Source: Corynebacterium lipophiloflavum DSM 44291 (lineage in GTDB: Bacteria; Actinomycetota; Actinomycetes; Mycobacteriales; Mycobacteriaceae). Taken from it: a stretch of 41,913 nucleotides of DNA. The position numbers and the translations under genes were made by a program. Below, piece by piece: positions 1 to 7,391 of this stretch. The notes beneath the pieces were generated by a model, which did not search any database, was not told the DNA's origin, and saw only the letters and a list, made by a program, of their open reading frames with translations. The stretch lies in NCBI RefSeq assembly GCF_000159635.1, contig NZ_GG667191.1, positions 162,335 to 204,247 on the forward strand, written 5' to 3'. How positions within the stretch are numbered: the first letter of the stretch is position 1; every line of letters starts with the position of its first letter.

Positions 1-273
1 GAGAGAGGAAATTTTTCGGGAGCCACAGACTGTAAAAGAATAGGGAATCTACCCGACCCCACTAGCAAGGTACTTGTACAAGGTAGTCCACCCGATCCCG
101 AGTCGGTGGGGCCACCTCCGACTTAGGTACACCATCAGCTACCCACTGCCTAGGACTTGACCCGGCGGCGAACCAGGCTGTGGTGCGCTGCGCGTGGACG
201 TCGACAAGCATTAATGCCCCCCTGACGCCGCCTACTCGAGCGAACTTTCTCTTGCATGTGAGGGGGTTTAAGT
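1..273. other. Left-edge region without a secure gene
   Basis: No recognisable gene is seen here. There is a short hairpin at 102-122 (GTCGG and TGG pairing with CCA and CCGAC). A 71-codon minus-strand frame is listed separately as doubtful. No tRNA, insertion-sequence end or clear terminator is seen. Confidence 0.4.
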
Positions 274-277
274 TCAT
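62..277 (-). CDS. Doubtful 71-aa ORF coupled to the acetyltransferase
   Basis: This frame starts at an ATG that overlaps the stop of the upstream acetyltransferase in an ATGA arrangement, which is the only positive sign. The product (starting MNLNPLTCKRKF) has no domain I recognise, is rich in R, V and P, and has no membrane segment. High GC makes chance open frames of this size common, so it may not be translated. Confidence 0.22.
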   Translation of the reverse strand: MNLNPLTCKRKFARVGGVRGALMLVDVHAQRTTAWFAAGSSPRQWVADGVPKSEVAPPTRDRVDYLVQVPC

Positions 278-807
278 AGCGAACGCTTCACCACGGCCGG
301 TACGCCCGCCACGAGGGAGTTCGCGGGCACATCGGCAGTGACCACGGCCCCCGCCGCGATCACGCAATTGTCGCCGATAGTCACCCTCGGCATCACCATC
401 GCACCGGCGCCGAACCAGCAGTTATCGCCGATCGTGATCGGGTGGGCGATCTCCCATCCTGCGGCGCGCTTGGCGTGGTCGTCCACGGGGTGGCCCACGG
501 TGATCAGTTGACACCCGGGTCCGAAAAGCGTTCCAGCCCCGATGGTCACCGGCGCGATGTCGAGGATGACGCAGTTGAAGTTGAGAAAGCAGTCCTTCCC
601 GAACCTCGTGTTTACCCCGAACTCGAGGTGCAGCGGTGCCCACACCTCGGGGGCATGCTCGCTATTGGGAAAGATGCGGCGCAGCAGGTCGTTGGCGGGG
701 GAAGTGTTGGCCTGCGCATTAAACTCGCGGAGAAGCTCCCGCATGGCCTGGTGCTGGGCGCTCGCCTCTGAGTCGTCGGGCAGGTACCAGCTACCGGTGG
801 GGTACAT
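274..807 (-). CDS. Sugar O-acetyltransferase, left-handed beta-helix (Maa/NodL/LacA-like)
   Basis: Predicted cytoplasmic acetyl-CoA-dependent transferase that acetylates a sugar hydroxyl. The 177-aa product has the hexapeptide-repeat pattern of this family: repeated I/V-G-x-x turns (PVTIGAGTLFGPG, HPITIGDNCWFGAG, RVTIGDNCVIAAGAVV) and the family C-terminal line VPANSLVAGVPAVV. The histidine in the TVGHP segment fits the catalytic histidine of maltose/galactoside acetyltransferases. I chose ATG 807 because the family begins near a W-Y motif (MYPTGSWY here) and because it lies 2 nt after the stop of the 47-aa gene upstream. An ATG at 870 would add 21 unlikely residues. The true sugar substrate is unknown. 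Confidence 0.85.
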   Translation of the reverse strand: MYPTGSWYLPDDSEASAQHQAMRELLREFNAQANTSPANDLLRRIFPNSEHAPEVWAPLHLEFGVNTRFGKDCFLNFNCVILDIAPVTIGAGTLFGPGCQLITVGHPVDDHAKRAAGWEIAHPITIGDNCWFGAGAMVMPRVTIGDNCVIAAGAVVTADVPANSLVAGVPAVVKRSL

Positions 808-809
808 GC

Positions 810-953
810 TCAGCGCCGGGTGAAGATTGCGAGCATCGATGCCGCAAGCACCACCAGCGGGGCAGCCCACGTGCCCTCGGAGAGGATGTACGCCGCAACC
901 ACCACGGCGACCACGACAGCGGCGACGACGGCCACGTTGAAATCTCTGGTCAT
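810..953 (-). CDS. Small 47-aa two-helix membrane protein
   Basis: A short frame beginning MTRDFNVAVVAAVV has a first hydrophobic stretch at residues 6-24, a short polar turn (SEGTW), a second hydrophobic stretch at residues 29-44, and ends in TRR. This suggests a two-helix membrane hairpin protein. It starts 7 nt after TAGCGT (minus strand, 966-961), the leaderless promoter spacing used across this window, and its stop is 2 nt from the acetyltransferase start, so the two are probably co-transcribed. I do not recognise a family and give no function. Confidence 0.6.
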   Translation of the reverse strand: MTRDFNVAVVAAVVVAVVVAAYILSEGTWAAPLVVLAASMLAIFTRR

Positions 954-960
954 GCGGCTC

Positions 961-966
961 ACGCTA
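961..966 (-). promoter_or_regulatory. Leaderless -10 box for the 47-aa gene
   Basis: TAGCGT on the minus strand is followed by 7 nt and then the ATG at 953, so transcription would begin at or next to the start codon. No ribosome binding site precedes the ATG. Confidence 0.5.
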
Positions 967-976
967 CCAGTAGCGG

Positions 977-982
977 TAGGTT
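977..982 (+). promoter_or_regulatory. Leaderless -10 box for alkB-like gene
   Basis: TAGGTT followed by 6 nt and the ATG at 989. Together with the box at 961-966 it makes a compact divergent promoter pair. Confidence 0.5.
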
Positions 983-988
983 GAGGGC

Positions 989-1636
989 ATGCTTATCGAC
1001 GCCTCCGCCCTGCCCCGGCCCCCTAAGCGTCTCATGCCGGGGGTGGTGCACCTGCCGAACTTCCTGGAGCTCGAGCAGCAGGCGGAGTTGGTTGTGCAGA
1101 CGCGCGAGATCGCGCGCAGCGTCGCCGGAACCCCGGTGGCGATGCGCCGCCCGATGGTTGGAAAGGGCCAGATGAAGGCGCACCTGCTCTCCTTGGGGTG
1201 GTTCTGGGCGACGAACCCCTACCGGTTGGTCCGACAGGTGGATGGCTACGCCGTGCCGCCGGTCCCGGACAACTTCCAGGACATCGCCGATCAAGTTCTC
1301 GCCGCCGCCCGCGAGGTCGATGAGGCGGTGGGGGAGACGATCCGCGTGGAGACGGCTCTGGTGAACTTCTACCCGCCGGGCGCCGGCATGGGGGAGCACG
1401 TCGATGCCGAGGAAGAGGCCGAAAACCCGGTGGTGAGCCTGTCCATCGGCGACGACACCCTGTTTCGGATCGAGGGCCACGAGGTGCTGCTCATGTCGGG
1501 CGACGCCCTGGTCTTCGGCGGACCCGCGCGCCGGGCCCGCCACGGCGTTGCCGGGGCGCGAGCAGGCACCGGTCCGAACGAAACGGGCCTGAAGGAGGGC
1601 AGGATCAACATCACGATGCGCCAGGTGCACAGATAA
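989..1636 (+). CDS. AlkB-like 2-oxoglutarate/Fe(II) dioxygenase
   Basis: Predicted DNA/RNA alkylation repair enzyme that oxidatively removes methyl groups from damaged bases using 2-oxoglutarate, oxygen and Fe(II). The 215-aa protein carries the complete catalytic set: H137-x-D139 (EHVDAE) and distal H185 (RARHGV) as iron ligands, and the R205-x-N207-x-T-x-R211 line (RINITMR) that binds 2-oxoglutarate and marks the AlkB branch. Length matches Escherichia coli AlkB. The ATG at 989 follows a TAGGTT box by 6 nt and has no ribosome site, so the message is probably leaderless. An SDR gene follows after 11 nt. No Ada or other adaptive-response gene is adjacent. Confidence 0.9.
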   Translation: MLIDASALPRPPKRLMPGVVHLPNFLELEQQAELVVQTREIARSVAGTPVAMRRPMVGKGQMKAHLLSLGWFWATNPYRLVRQVDGYAVPPVPDNFQDIADQVLAAAREVDEAVGETIRVETALVNFYPPGAGMGEHVDAEEEAENPVVSLSIGDDTLFRIEGHEVLLMSGDALVFGGPARRARHGVAGARAGTGPNETGLKEGRINITMRQVHR

Positions 1637-1647
1637 GGTTAGAGAGT

Positions 1648-2352
1648 ATGGAACGCATTGCGGTAGTCACGGGCGGATCGGCGGGAATCGGCGAGGCGAG
1701 CGCACGCGCGCTGGCGGCGGACGGGTGGAAGGTCTACGTCGCGGCGCGGCGCTATGAGCGCTGCCAACGCATCGCCGAGGAGATCGGGGGCGTGGCGGTT
1801 GAGTTGGACGTGACTGATCAGGGCAGCGTCGACAAGCTGGCGGCGAAGCTGGAGCGCGTTGACCTGCTGGTCAACAACGCGGGCGGCGCGAAGGGGGTCG
1901 ACTACCTGCGCGACGCCGACGAAGAGCGCTGGCGCTGGATGTACGAAACCAACGTCTACGGCACCGTGCGGGTGATCAAGGCGCTCTACCCGGCGCTGCT
2001 CGAGGCCAGCGGACTGATCATCAACATCGGCTCGGTTGCCGGCACCGACGCCTACAAGGGAGGCTCCGGCTACAACGCCGCCAAGTTCGGGCTGCGCGGC
2101 CTCACCCGTGCCCTGCGCCGCGAGGAGGCGGACAACCTGATCCGTGTCACCGAAATAGACCCCGGCCGGGTGGAGACGGACTTCGCGCTCAACCGGCTCG
2201 AGGATGAAGAGCGCGCCGCCGCCGTCTACGAGGGCAAGCTCAACCTCACGGCCGAGGACATCGCGGAGACGGTGCGCTGGGTCGCCAGTATGCCGGCGCA
2301 CGTCAACATCGACACGCTCAGCATCATGCCGCTGGACCAGGCAGAGCGCTAG
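1648..2352 (+). CDS. Short-chain dehydrogenase/reductase (YdfG-like)
   Basis: NAD(P)(H)-dependent cytosolic oxidoreductase. The classic SDR signatures are all present: nucleotide-binding T8-GG-S-A-G-I-G15, the NNAG stretch near 76-79, and the catalytic S129, Y142 and K146 (YNAAK) with normal spacing. The C-terminal region (IDTLSIMPLDQ) resembles the YdfG/serine dehydrogenase branch, which acts on hydroxy acids and small aldehydes; the substrate here is unknown. The ATG is 8 nt after TAAGGT, whose TAA is also the stop of the alkB-like gene, so a separate leaderless start is possible. The next gene starts on the last base of its stop codon. Confidence 0.9.
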   Translation: MERIAVVTGGSAGIGEASARALAADGWKVYVAARRYERCQRIAEEIGGVAVELDVTDQGSVDKLAAKLERVDLLVNNAGGAKGVDYLRDADEERWRWMYETNVYGTVRVIKALYPALLEASGLIINIGSVAGTDAYKGGSGYNAAKFGLRGLTRALRREEADNLIRVTEIDPGRVETDFALNRLEDEERAAAVYEGKLNLTAEDIAETVRWVASMPAHVNIDTLSIMPLDQAER

Positions 2353-2933
2353 TGCTCGCACTGGTTGGAGTATGGCTGGCGGCGATCGCCAGCCCGGGGC
2401 CCGACCTGTTCCAGATCATCCGGCTGGGCTCGAAGTCACGCGCTGCGGGCGTGGCGTGCGCCATCGGCATCATGATCGGCAACGCAATCTGGATCATCGC
2501 TTCATTGGTCGGCCTGAGCGCGCTGCTGCAGGCGGTGCCCGATATCCTGGCCGTGTTGCAGATCGTCGGCGGCGCCTACCTCGTGTGGATGGGCCTCGGG
2601 GGCGCGACGCTACCGCACCGGGAGGTCAACACCTCCGGGGCGCTGCGCACGGGGATACTCACCAATCTGTCCAACCCCAAGGCCGTGCTGTTCTTCGGTG
2701 CGGTCTTCGCCCAGTTCGTGCGCCCCGGCATGGGGGCTGGGGCGATGGTCGCCATCGCGCTCACGCTGATCCTCATCGGGCTTGCGTGGTTCGTGTTCTT
2801 CGCGCTCGCTGTGCGATGGCTGGTGCGGCCCATTGAAAAGTACGGCCACATCATCGACATCGTCAGCGGCATCATCTTCGTCGCGCTGGGCGTATGGATG
2901 CTGTGGGAGGGATTTGTCGGATTGAGCAGCTAA
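2352..2933 (+). CDS. LysE/RhtB-family amino-acid exporter
   Basis: Integral membrane exporter of the LysE superfamily, which exports amino acids or related metabolites. The 193-aa product has about six hydrophobic segments and the family N-terminal motif ASPGPD followed by a charged loop (RLGSKSRAAG) and a second conserved loop NPKAVLFF. It begins at a GTG sharing its first base with the TAG of the SDR gene, so translation is probably coupled. The exported compound cannot be read from sequence. Confidence 0.88.
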   Translation: MLALVGVWLAAIASPGPDLFQIIRLGSKSRAAGVACAIGIMIGNAIWIIASLVGLSALLQAVPDILAVLQIVGGAYLVWMGLGGATLPHREVNTSGALRTGILTNLSNPKAVLFFGAVFAQFVRPGMGAGAMVAIALTLILIGLAWFVFFALAVRWLVRPIEKYGHIIDIVSGIIFVALGVWMLWEGFVGLSS

Positions 2934-2944
2934 GCTACATGCTC

Positions 2945-3226
2945 ATGGACGTCGACATCAGTTCGGACTCGATCAAGCTCGGGCAATTCCTCAAGCTAGC
3001 CAACCTCGCGGAATCGGGCGGGCAGGCCAAGGAGCTCATCGCCTCCGGCGAGGTCGCGGTCAACGGTGAGGTCGTCACGTCACGGGGGCATTCGCTTGGC
3101 GACGCCGACGTGGTCTCCGTCGCCGGCACCACCGCCACAGTCATCGCCGGCGGCGGTGGCGACGACTACTTCGACGAGCGCACCGCCAACGACGATTTCG
3201 ACCCGGAGAAGTGGAGGAACCTGTAG
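2945..3226 (+). CDS. S4-domain RNA-binding protein (YbcJ/YaaA-like)
   Basis: Small cytosolic RNA-binding protein. The S4 fold is visible in the first 60 residues: KLGQFLKLANLAESGGQAK, then ELIASGEVAVNGE, matching the YbcJ/YaaA type that often binds ribosomal RNA or stalled ribosomes. An acidic tail (DDYFDERTANDDFD) follows. The best start is the ATG at 2945, 8 nt after TAAGCT; an ATG at 2939 is in frame and would add two residues. The stop abuts the VOC gene ATG directly. Confidence 0.82.
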   Translation: MDVDISSDSIKLGQFLKLANLAESGGQAKELIASGEVAVNGEVVTSRGHSLGDADVVSVAGTTATVIAGGGGDDYFDERTANDDFDPEKWRNL

Positions 3227-3976
3227 ATGCCCGCTTTCCAAGCGCTCGAGGGAATGCCGTACTGGCAGGACCTGCTCACCTCTGATCTGCGCAAATCCAG
3301 CTACTTTTACTCAAAGCTGCTCGACTGGGAGGTCTCGCACGACTCCTACGCCGTAGCACGCATGCAGGGCCTGCCCATCGCGGGTTTCGTGCCCCAGGAC
3401 GAAAACGGCTGGGTGGTGTACATCCTCACCCGAGACGTCGACGGGATCACTCGCGCGGTGCAGCAACGCGGCGGGACCGTGCTCGCCACCGCTGAGGTTT
3501 CCTTGGGCCGGATGGCGCTGTGCGCGGACCCCGCGGGCGCGGTGTTCGGCGTGATCCACCCGGCCGGCGAGGACCAGTTCGTCGCCGCCGGCGAGCCCGG
3601 CACCCCGGTCTGGTACGAGTACATCGGCGCGGAGGAAAGCCTCATCGACTTCTACGCGGACCTGTTTGATTGGCAGGTCAACCGCTCCGAGGGCTACTAC
3701 ACGGCCACGGTAGAGGGCGCCGCCGTGCTCGGCATGCGCGTCGACGACATCGAGCAGGGCTTTTGGGGTGTCTACCTCGGGGTGGACAACGTTGCCCGCG
3801 CCAGCCGCGGCGTTGCCGAGCTCGGCGGCGAGGTACTTATCGCGCCGCACATGTCCCCGTTTGGCCCGCTGACGGTGATCGCCGATTCCACCGGCGCCAC
3901 CGTGACCCTGTGCGAGATCGATCCGCCGGTTGCCGACGACGAGGTGGGCGAGGCCGACTCCGTTCTGGACCTCTAG
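3227..3976 (+). CDS. Two-domain VOC (glyoxalase/bleomycin-resistance fold) protein
   Basis: Cytosolic protein of two tandem VOC modules, roughly residues 8-115 and 122-240. Each begins with a short match around W-Y/F (GMPYWQDLLT and GTPVWYEYIG), followed by YFYSKLLDWEV and DFYADLFDWQV, the duplicated beta-alpha-beta-beta-beta pattern. The arrangement resembles the mycobacterial CFP30B type. VOC proteins bind metals and act as isomerases, dioxygenases or drug binders; no specific reaction can be assigned. A purine-rich site (GGAGAAGTGGAGG) precedes the ATG. Confidence 0.85.
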   Translation: MPAFQALEGMPYWQDLLTSDLRKSSYFYSKLLDWEVSHDSYAVARMQGLPIAGFVPQDENGWVVYILTRDVDGITRAVQQRGGTVLATAEVSLGRMALCADPAGAVFGVIHPAGEDQFVAAGEPGTPVWYEYIGAEESLIDFYADLFDWQVNRSEGYYTATVEGAAVLGMRVDDIEQGFWGVYLGVDNVARASRGVAELGGEVLIAPHMSPFGPLTVIADSTGATVTLCEIDPPVADDEVGEADSVLDL

Positions 3977-3986
3977 TCAAGGAAAA

Positions 3987-4766
3987 ATGCACGTGAAAAA
4001 GCTTGTGGCGGCGCTGGTCGTGATGTGCCTCGCCGCGGCGCCGGCCCACGCCTATCAGGTCGACCCGAGCTACTCCAGCGACCGCACCGCCCTGGCGGTG
4101 GTGCGCCCGGACGGGAGTTGGTCGGGCTCCGACAACGCGCTCGAGGAGCGCCCGGCACTGTCGCTGTCGAAGCTCTACCTGGGGTATTGGGTGCTCTACA
4201 ACGGCACGGAGGAGGACAAGGAGCTGGTCCAGGACATGATTGCTGTCTCCCACGACGGCTACGCCCAGCGTCTGGACCGGAAGTACCCAGAGGCGATCGA
4301 TGAGATCGCGGAGGACTTTGATCTGACCGAAACCGCCCGCTACGGGTCGTGGGGCCGGACGGTGACCTCGGCCTACGACGTGGCAAAGTTCGTCACCGAC
4401 ATCCTCTGGGACCCGCGCGCCAAGCCGCTTCTCTACGGCATGACCGACAAACCGGAGACAGCCCGCGACGGTTTCGAGCAGCTCTTCGGCGTGGCCAATC
4501 TGGATGACGTGGAGGGGATTAAGTCGGGGTGGTCCGACGACAGGGTATCGCAAACCGGCAGCGTCGGCTTCGGTGAAACCGACGGTGACGTCTGGGTGGT
4601 CGCCGCCTTGACCTGGGGCGACGCCAGCGACAACACCGAGGACGTCCACGCAGGAATAATCGAGCGCGAAGAGCCGGAGCCGGAGTCGCAGTTCCAGCTC
4701 ACACGGGAGAGCTGGACTCCCGGCGAGCCGGCACCGGTGGAAATTACGAAGCTGGACCTGACGTAA
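3987..4766 (+). CDS. Secreted serine hydrolase-like protein (penicillin-binding/beta-lactamase fold)
   Basis: A 259-aa exported protein with a clear signal peptide (MHVKKLVAALVV...APAHA, cleavage near residue 22). The mature part holds a possible active-site S-x-x-K (S59-L-S-K62), a downstream SHDG that could be the second motif, and a KSGW motif near the end, the three-box layout of D,D-carboxypeptidase and beta-lactamase-fold hydrolases. The overall match is loose, so it may be a divergent or non-penicillin-binding member. The ATG has an AAGGA site 3 nt upstream; a GTG at 3993 is an alternative. Its 3' end overlaps the convergent gene by 23 bp. Confidence 0.7.
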   Translation: MHVKKLVAALVVMCLAAAPAHAYQVDPSYSSDRTALAVVRPDGSWSGSDNALEERPALSLSKLYLGYWVLYNGTEEDKELVQDMIAVSHDGYAQRLDRKYPEAIDEIAEDFDLTETARYGSWGRTVTSAYDVAKFVTDILWDPRAKPLLYGMTDKPETARDGFEQLFGVANLDDVEGIKSGWSDDRVSQTGSVGFGETDGDVWVVAALTWGDASDNTEDVHAGIIEREEPEPESQFQLTRESWTPGEPAPVEITKLDLT

Positions 4767-5478
4767 GGAATTCGGCGACGTCGGTGATCCTGCGCCGCGC
4801 CTCGGCAGGTGTGGAGATCTCGCCGGTGGAAAAGTACTCGCGGCCCGGCCCGGTTCCCCTGGGCACCTGCACCAGTGCGCCCTCGGGTGCGTGCGACGAA
4901 TCTCGCGGGAAGCTGACAATCGTGCGATCCGCGCTGGTGGCGAACACGTCGAGGTGCAGCCACGCCACCACCTCGGCCGCGCCCTGGCTCCGTGCGAACT
5001 CGATGGCCGGCTCGACGAGCTCGCGGCTATCGACGTCCACGATTACCGCCCCGGACAGCTCCGCCGCGCCAGCGACCTCCGGCTGCCACGCAAACTCGCG
5101 GGCGCGCGGCCCGAGCGCGGTGCACGCGACAACCCACACGCCCGACGAGTGACTCGGGCGCAGCAGCGGCCCGAATTCGGTGCTCTCGAGGCCCACCTCG
5201 CCGGCAAAGGCGACGCCCGGCATCGCATGGTCGACGGCGGAGCCCAGCATCAGCATCGCGGCGTGGGTCAACCGGTCGGGAAGAAGCGCGAGGTAGCGGT
5301 CCAGCTCTCCCGCATCCGAGGGGCGCGGGTACGTCGCGTCCATGTAGGAGACGATCTGCTCGAGCTGCAGCTCATCTGGAAGGGTGCGCTTGACACCGCC
5401 GACGTTGAAGTCGGGGTTGGACTGGTCGTTGATGGGGTAGTCGTCGTCAAGCGAGCCCTGCTCTAGCTTCGATGTCAC
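4744..5478 (-). CDS. Conserved-looking protein of unknown function, 244 aa
   Basis: I do not recognise a family. The protein is soluble, acidic at the N-terminus (LDDDYPINDQSNPDF) with a mixed alpha/beta pattern, no signal peptide and no membrane segment. The start is a GTG overlapping the TGA of the M13 peptidase gene (GTGA), which points to translational coupling and a shared transcript with pepO and the arabinan genes. A TTG one codon upstream is also in frame. Its end overlaps the convergent serine hydrolase-like gene. Confidence 0.7.
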   Translation of the reverse strand: MTSKLEQGSLDDDYPINDQSNPDFNVGGVKRTLPDELQLEQIVSYMDATYPRPSDAGELDRYLALLPDRLTHAAMLMLGSAVDHAMPGVAFAGEVGLESTEFGPLLRPSHSSGVWVVACTALGPRAREFAWQPEVAGAAELSGAVIVDVDSRELVEPAIEFARSQGAAEVVAWLHLDVFATSADRTIVSFPRDSSHAPEGALVQVPRGTGPGREYFSTGEISTPAEARRRITDVAEFLTSGPAS

Positions 5479-7382
5479 CAAATCTGCACCCGATCATTCG
5501 GCGCCACCCACACCGCAGAATCCTGCGGCACGTCGAAGGCCTCGTAGAACTCGGCGATGTTGCCGGCAATGACGTTGCAGCGGAACTCGTTGGGCGAGTG
5601 CGGGTCGATGGCGAGCAGCTGGGCGGCCATCTCCGGGCGCACCTTCGAGCGCCACACGCGCGCCCACGCCAAGAAAAGGCGCTGGAAGCCGGTGTACTCA
5701 CCGTCGAGGTCGTCGAAGGCGAGCGCGGGGCCGTCGTCAAGCCCGTGCTCGGCAAGGTACATCTTGTAGGCCACCACCGCGATGCCGAGACCGCCGAGGT
5801 CGCCGATGTTCTCACCGAGGGTGAAGTCGCCCTTGACCCCCGAGACGCCCTCGCGGCCCTGCAGAACGGACGGCACGAGCCCGTCGAACTGTTTGACCAG
5901 CTTCGACGTGAGCTCCTCGAAGCGCTCGCGGTCGGCGTCGGTCCACCAGGAGTTGAGGTTGCCCAGGCCGTCGTAGCGCGAACCCTGGTCGTCGAAGCCG
6001 TGGCCGATCTCGTGGCCGATCACCGCACCAATCGCGCCGAAGTTCTCCGCCGCGTCGGCCTTCGGGTCGAAGAACGGGGGTTGCAGAATCGCCGCAGGGA
6101 AGGTGATGTCGTTGACAACCGGGTTGTAGAACGCGTTGACCGTTTGCGGAGTGGTCACCCACTGGTCGCGGTTGGCGGGCTTGCCCAGCTTGGCCACGTG
6201 GAAATCGTGCTCGAAAGCCGCGCCCGTGCGCACGTTGTCCACGAGGGCAGCGCCCGAGGGGTCAAACTCGAGCTCCTCAAAGCTGCGCCACTTGTCCGGG
6301 TAGCCGATCTTGGAGGAAAACTGCGCGAGCTTCTCCAGCGCGCGCGTGCGCGTCTCCTCACCCATCCACTCGAGCTGGCTAATCCGATCGCGGTACGCCT
6401 GAATCAGGTAGTTAACCAGCTCCAGCATCATCTCCTTCGACTCGGGCGGGAAATGCTTGGCGACGTACTTTTGACCGATCTCCTCACCCACGAGCGACTC
6501 TGCGAGGCTGACCCCGCGCTTCCAGCGGTCGCGTTGCTCCGGCGCGCCGGAGAGCTTCGTGCCGTAGAAAGCGAAGTTCGTCTCCCCGATCTCTTCCGTG
6601 AGCACACCAGCGCGGGAGCGCAGAATAGTCCACGCGCCCCACAACTGCCAATCCGCCAGCGTCTCCGGGCGCAGCATTCCGGCCAACGCCTCGGTGTAGG
6701 AGGGCATCATGTTGATGATGGTGCCGCCGTCGACACGCGCGCCGCGCAGAATCTCCTGGATCAGCGGCGGCAAGTCCGCGAAATCGACCGGGTTGTAGGT
6801 GGCGATTGCGTCGCGCGAGCGCACCACATCCCAGTGGCTCGCCGCGATCTGGATCTCCATGTTGACGATCCGCTCCGCCGCCACCGCAGCCGGCAACCCG
6901 AGCAGGTGGGCGGGGCCGAGAAACTCGAGCATGGTGGCCACGTGCTTGCGGTACTGCGTGAGCAGCTCCGCGTGCTGGGGCTCGCGGTAGTACGCCTCAT
7001 CCGGAAGCCCGAGACCGCTTTGCACCAGGTAAGCCACTGACTCTTCGCTGCGCGAGTCCTTCTCCACCCAGAACGAGATCGGGCCGCCGGTGCCCTCGCG
7101 CTCAAGCGCGCCGAAATTGCGCGCCAGTTCCGCGATGTCCGCGACCTCGAGGCGCTCGAGATCCCGGTTCAGCGGTTCGATGCCGGCCGCGTTGACCGCG
7201 GCGGTGTCCATGAAGGACTGAAAGATGTCGCCGCCGCGGCCGGCGCCGTCGCTCAGCAACGCACACACGTCTTCTTCAGCCTTGTCGCGCAGGGCGTAGA
7301 AGGCGCCGTCGATGCCACGGTCCGCAGGGATCTCGTGGTCTTTCACCCACTGGCCGTTGACTAGCTCAAAGAGGTCGTTCAT
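5475..7382 (-). CDS. M13-family zinc metallopeptidase (PepO/neprilysin-like)
   Basis: Zinc endopeptidase that cuts short peptides. The 635-aa length and layout match bacterial PepO/Zmp1: a long helical N-terminal half, then the zinc motif HEIGH at about residues 454-458, the third-ligand motif ENIGDLGG near residue 520, the substrate-backbone stretch NAFYNP, and a C-terminal end RVQIW typical of M13 enzymes. There is no signal peptide, so it is likely cytoplasmic or exported by another route. The ATG lies 9 nt after the emb stop, with TAGAGT 6 nt upstream, so it may be read with emb or from its own leaderless promoter. Confidence 0.93.
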   Translation of the reverse strand: MNDLFELVNGQWVKDHEIPADRGIDGAFYALRDKAEEDVCALLSDGAGRGGDIFQSFMDTAAVNAAGIEPLNRDLERLEVADIAELARNFGALEREGTGGPISFWVEKDSRSEESVAYLVQSGLGLPDEAYYREPQHAELLTQYRKHVATMLEFLGPAHLLGLPAAVAAERIVNMEIQIAASHWDVVRSRDAIATYNPVDFADLPPLIQEILRGARVDGGTIINMMPSYTEALAGMLRPETLADWQLWGAWTILRSRAGVLTEEIGETNFAFYGTKLSGAPEQRDRWKRGVSLAESLVGEEIGQKYVAKHFPPESKEMMLELVNYLIQAYRDRISQLEWMGEETRTRALEKLAQFSSKIGYPDKWRSFEELEFDPSGAALVDNVRTGAAFEHDFHVAKLGKPANRDQWVTTPQTVNAFYNPVVNDITFPAAILQPPFFDPKADAAENFGAIGAVIGHEIGHGFDDQGSRYDGLGNLNSWWTDADRERFEELTSKLVKQFDGLVPSVLQGREGVSGVKGDFTLGENIGDLGGLGIAVVAYKMYLAEHGLDDGPALAFDDLDGEYTGFQRLFLAWARVWRSKVRPEMAAQLLAIDPHSPNEFRCNVIAGNIAEFYEAFDVPQDSAVWVAPNDRVQIW

Positions 7383-7391
7383 ACCACCACT

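Noticed and set aside
5472-7040. Long 522-codon plus-strand frame
   Set aside because: It is antisense to the M13 peptidase gene, whose motifs are clear; composition-driven shadow.
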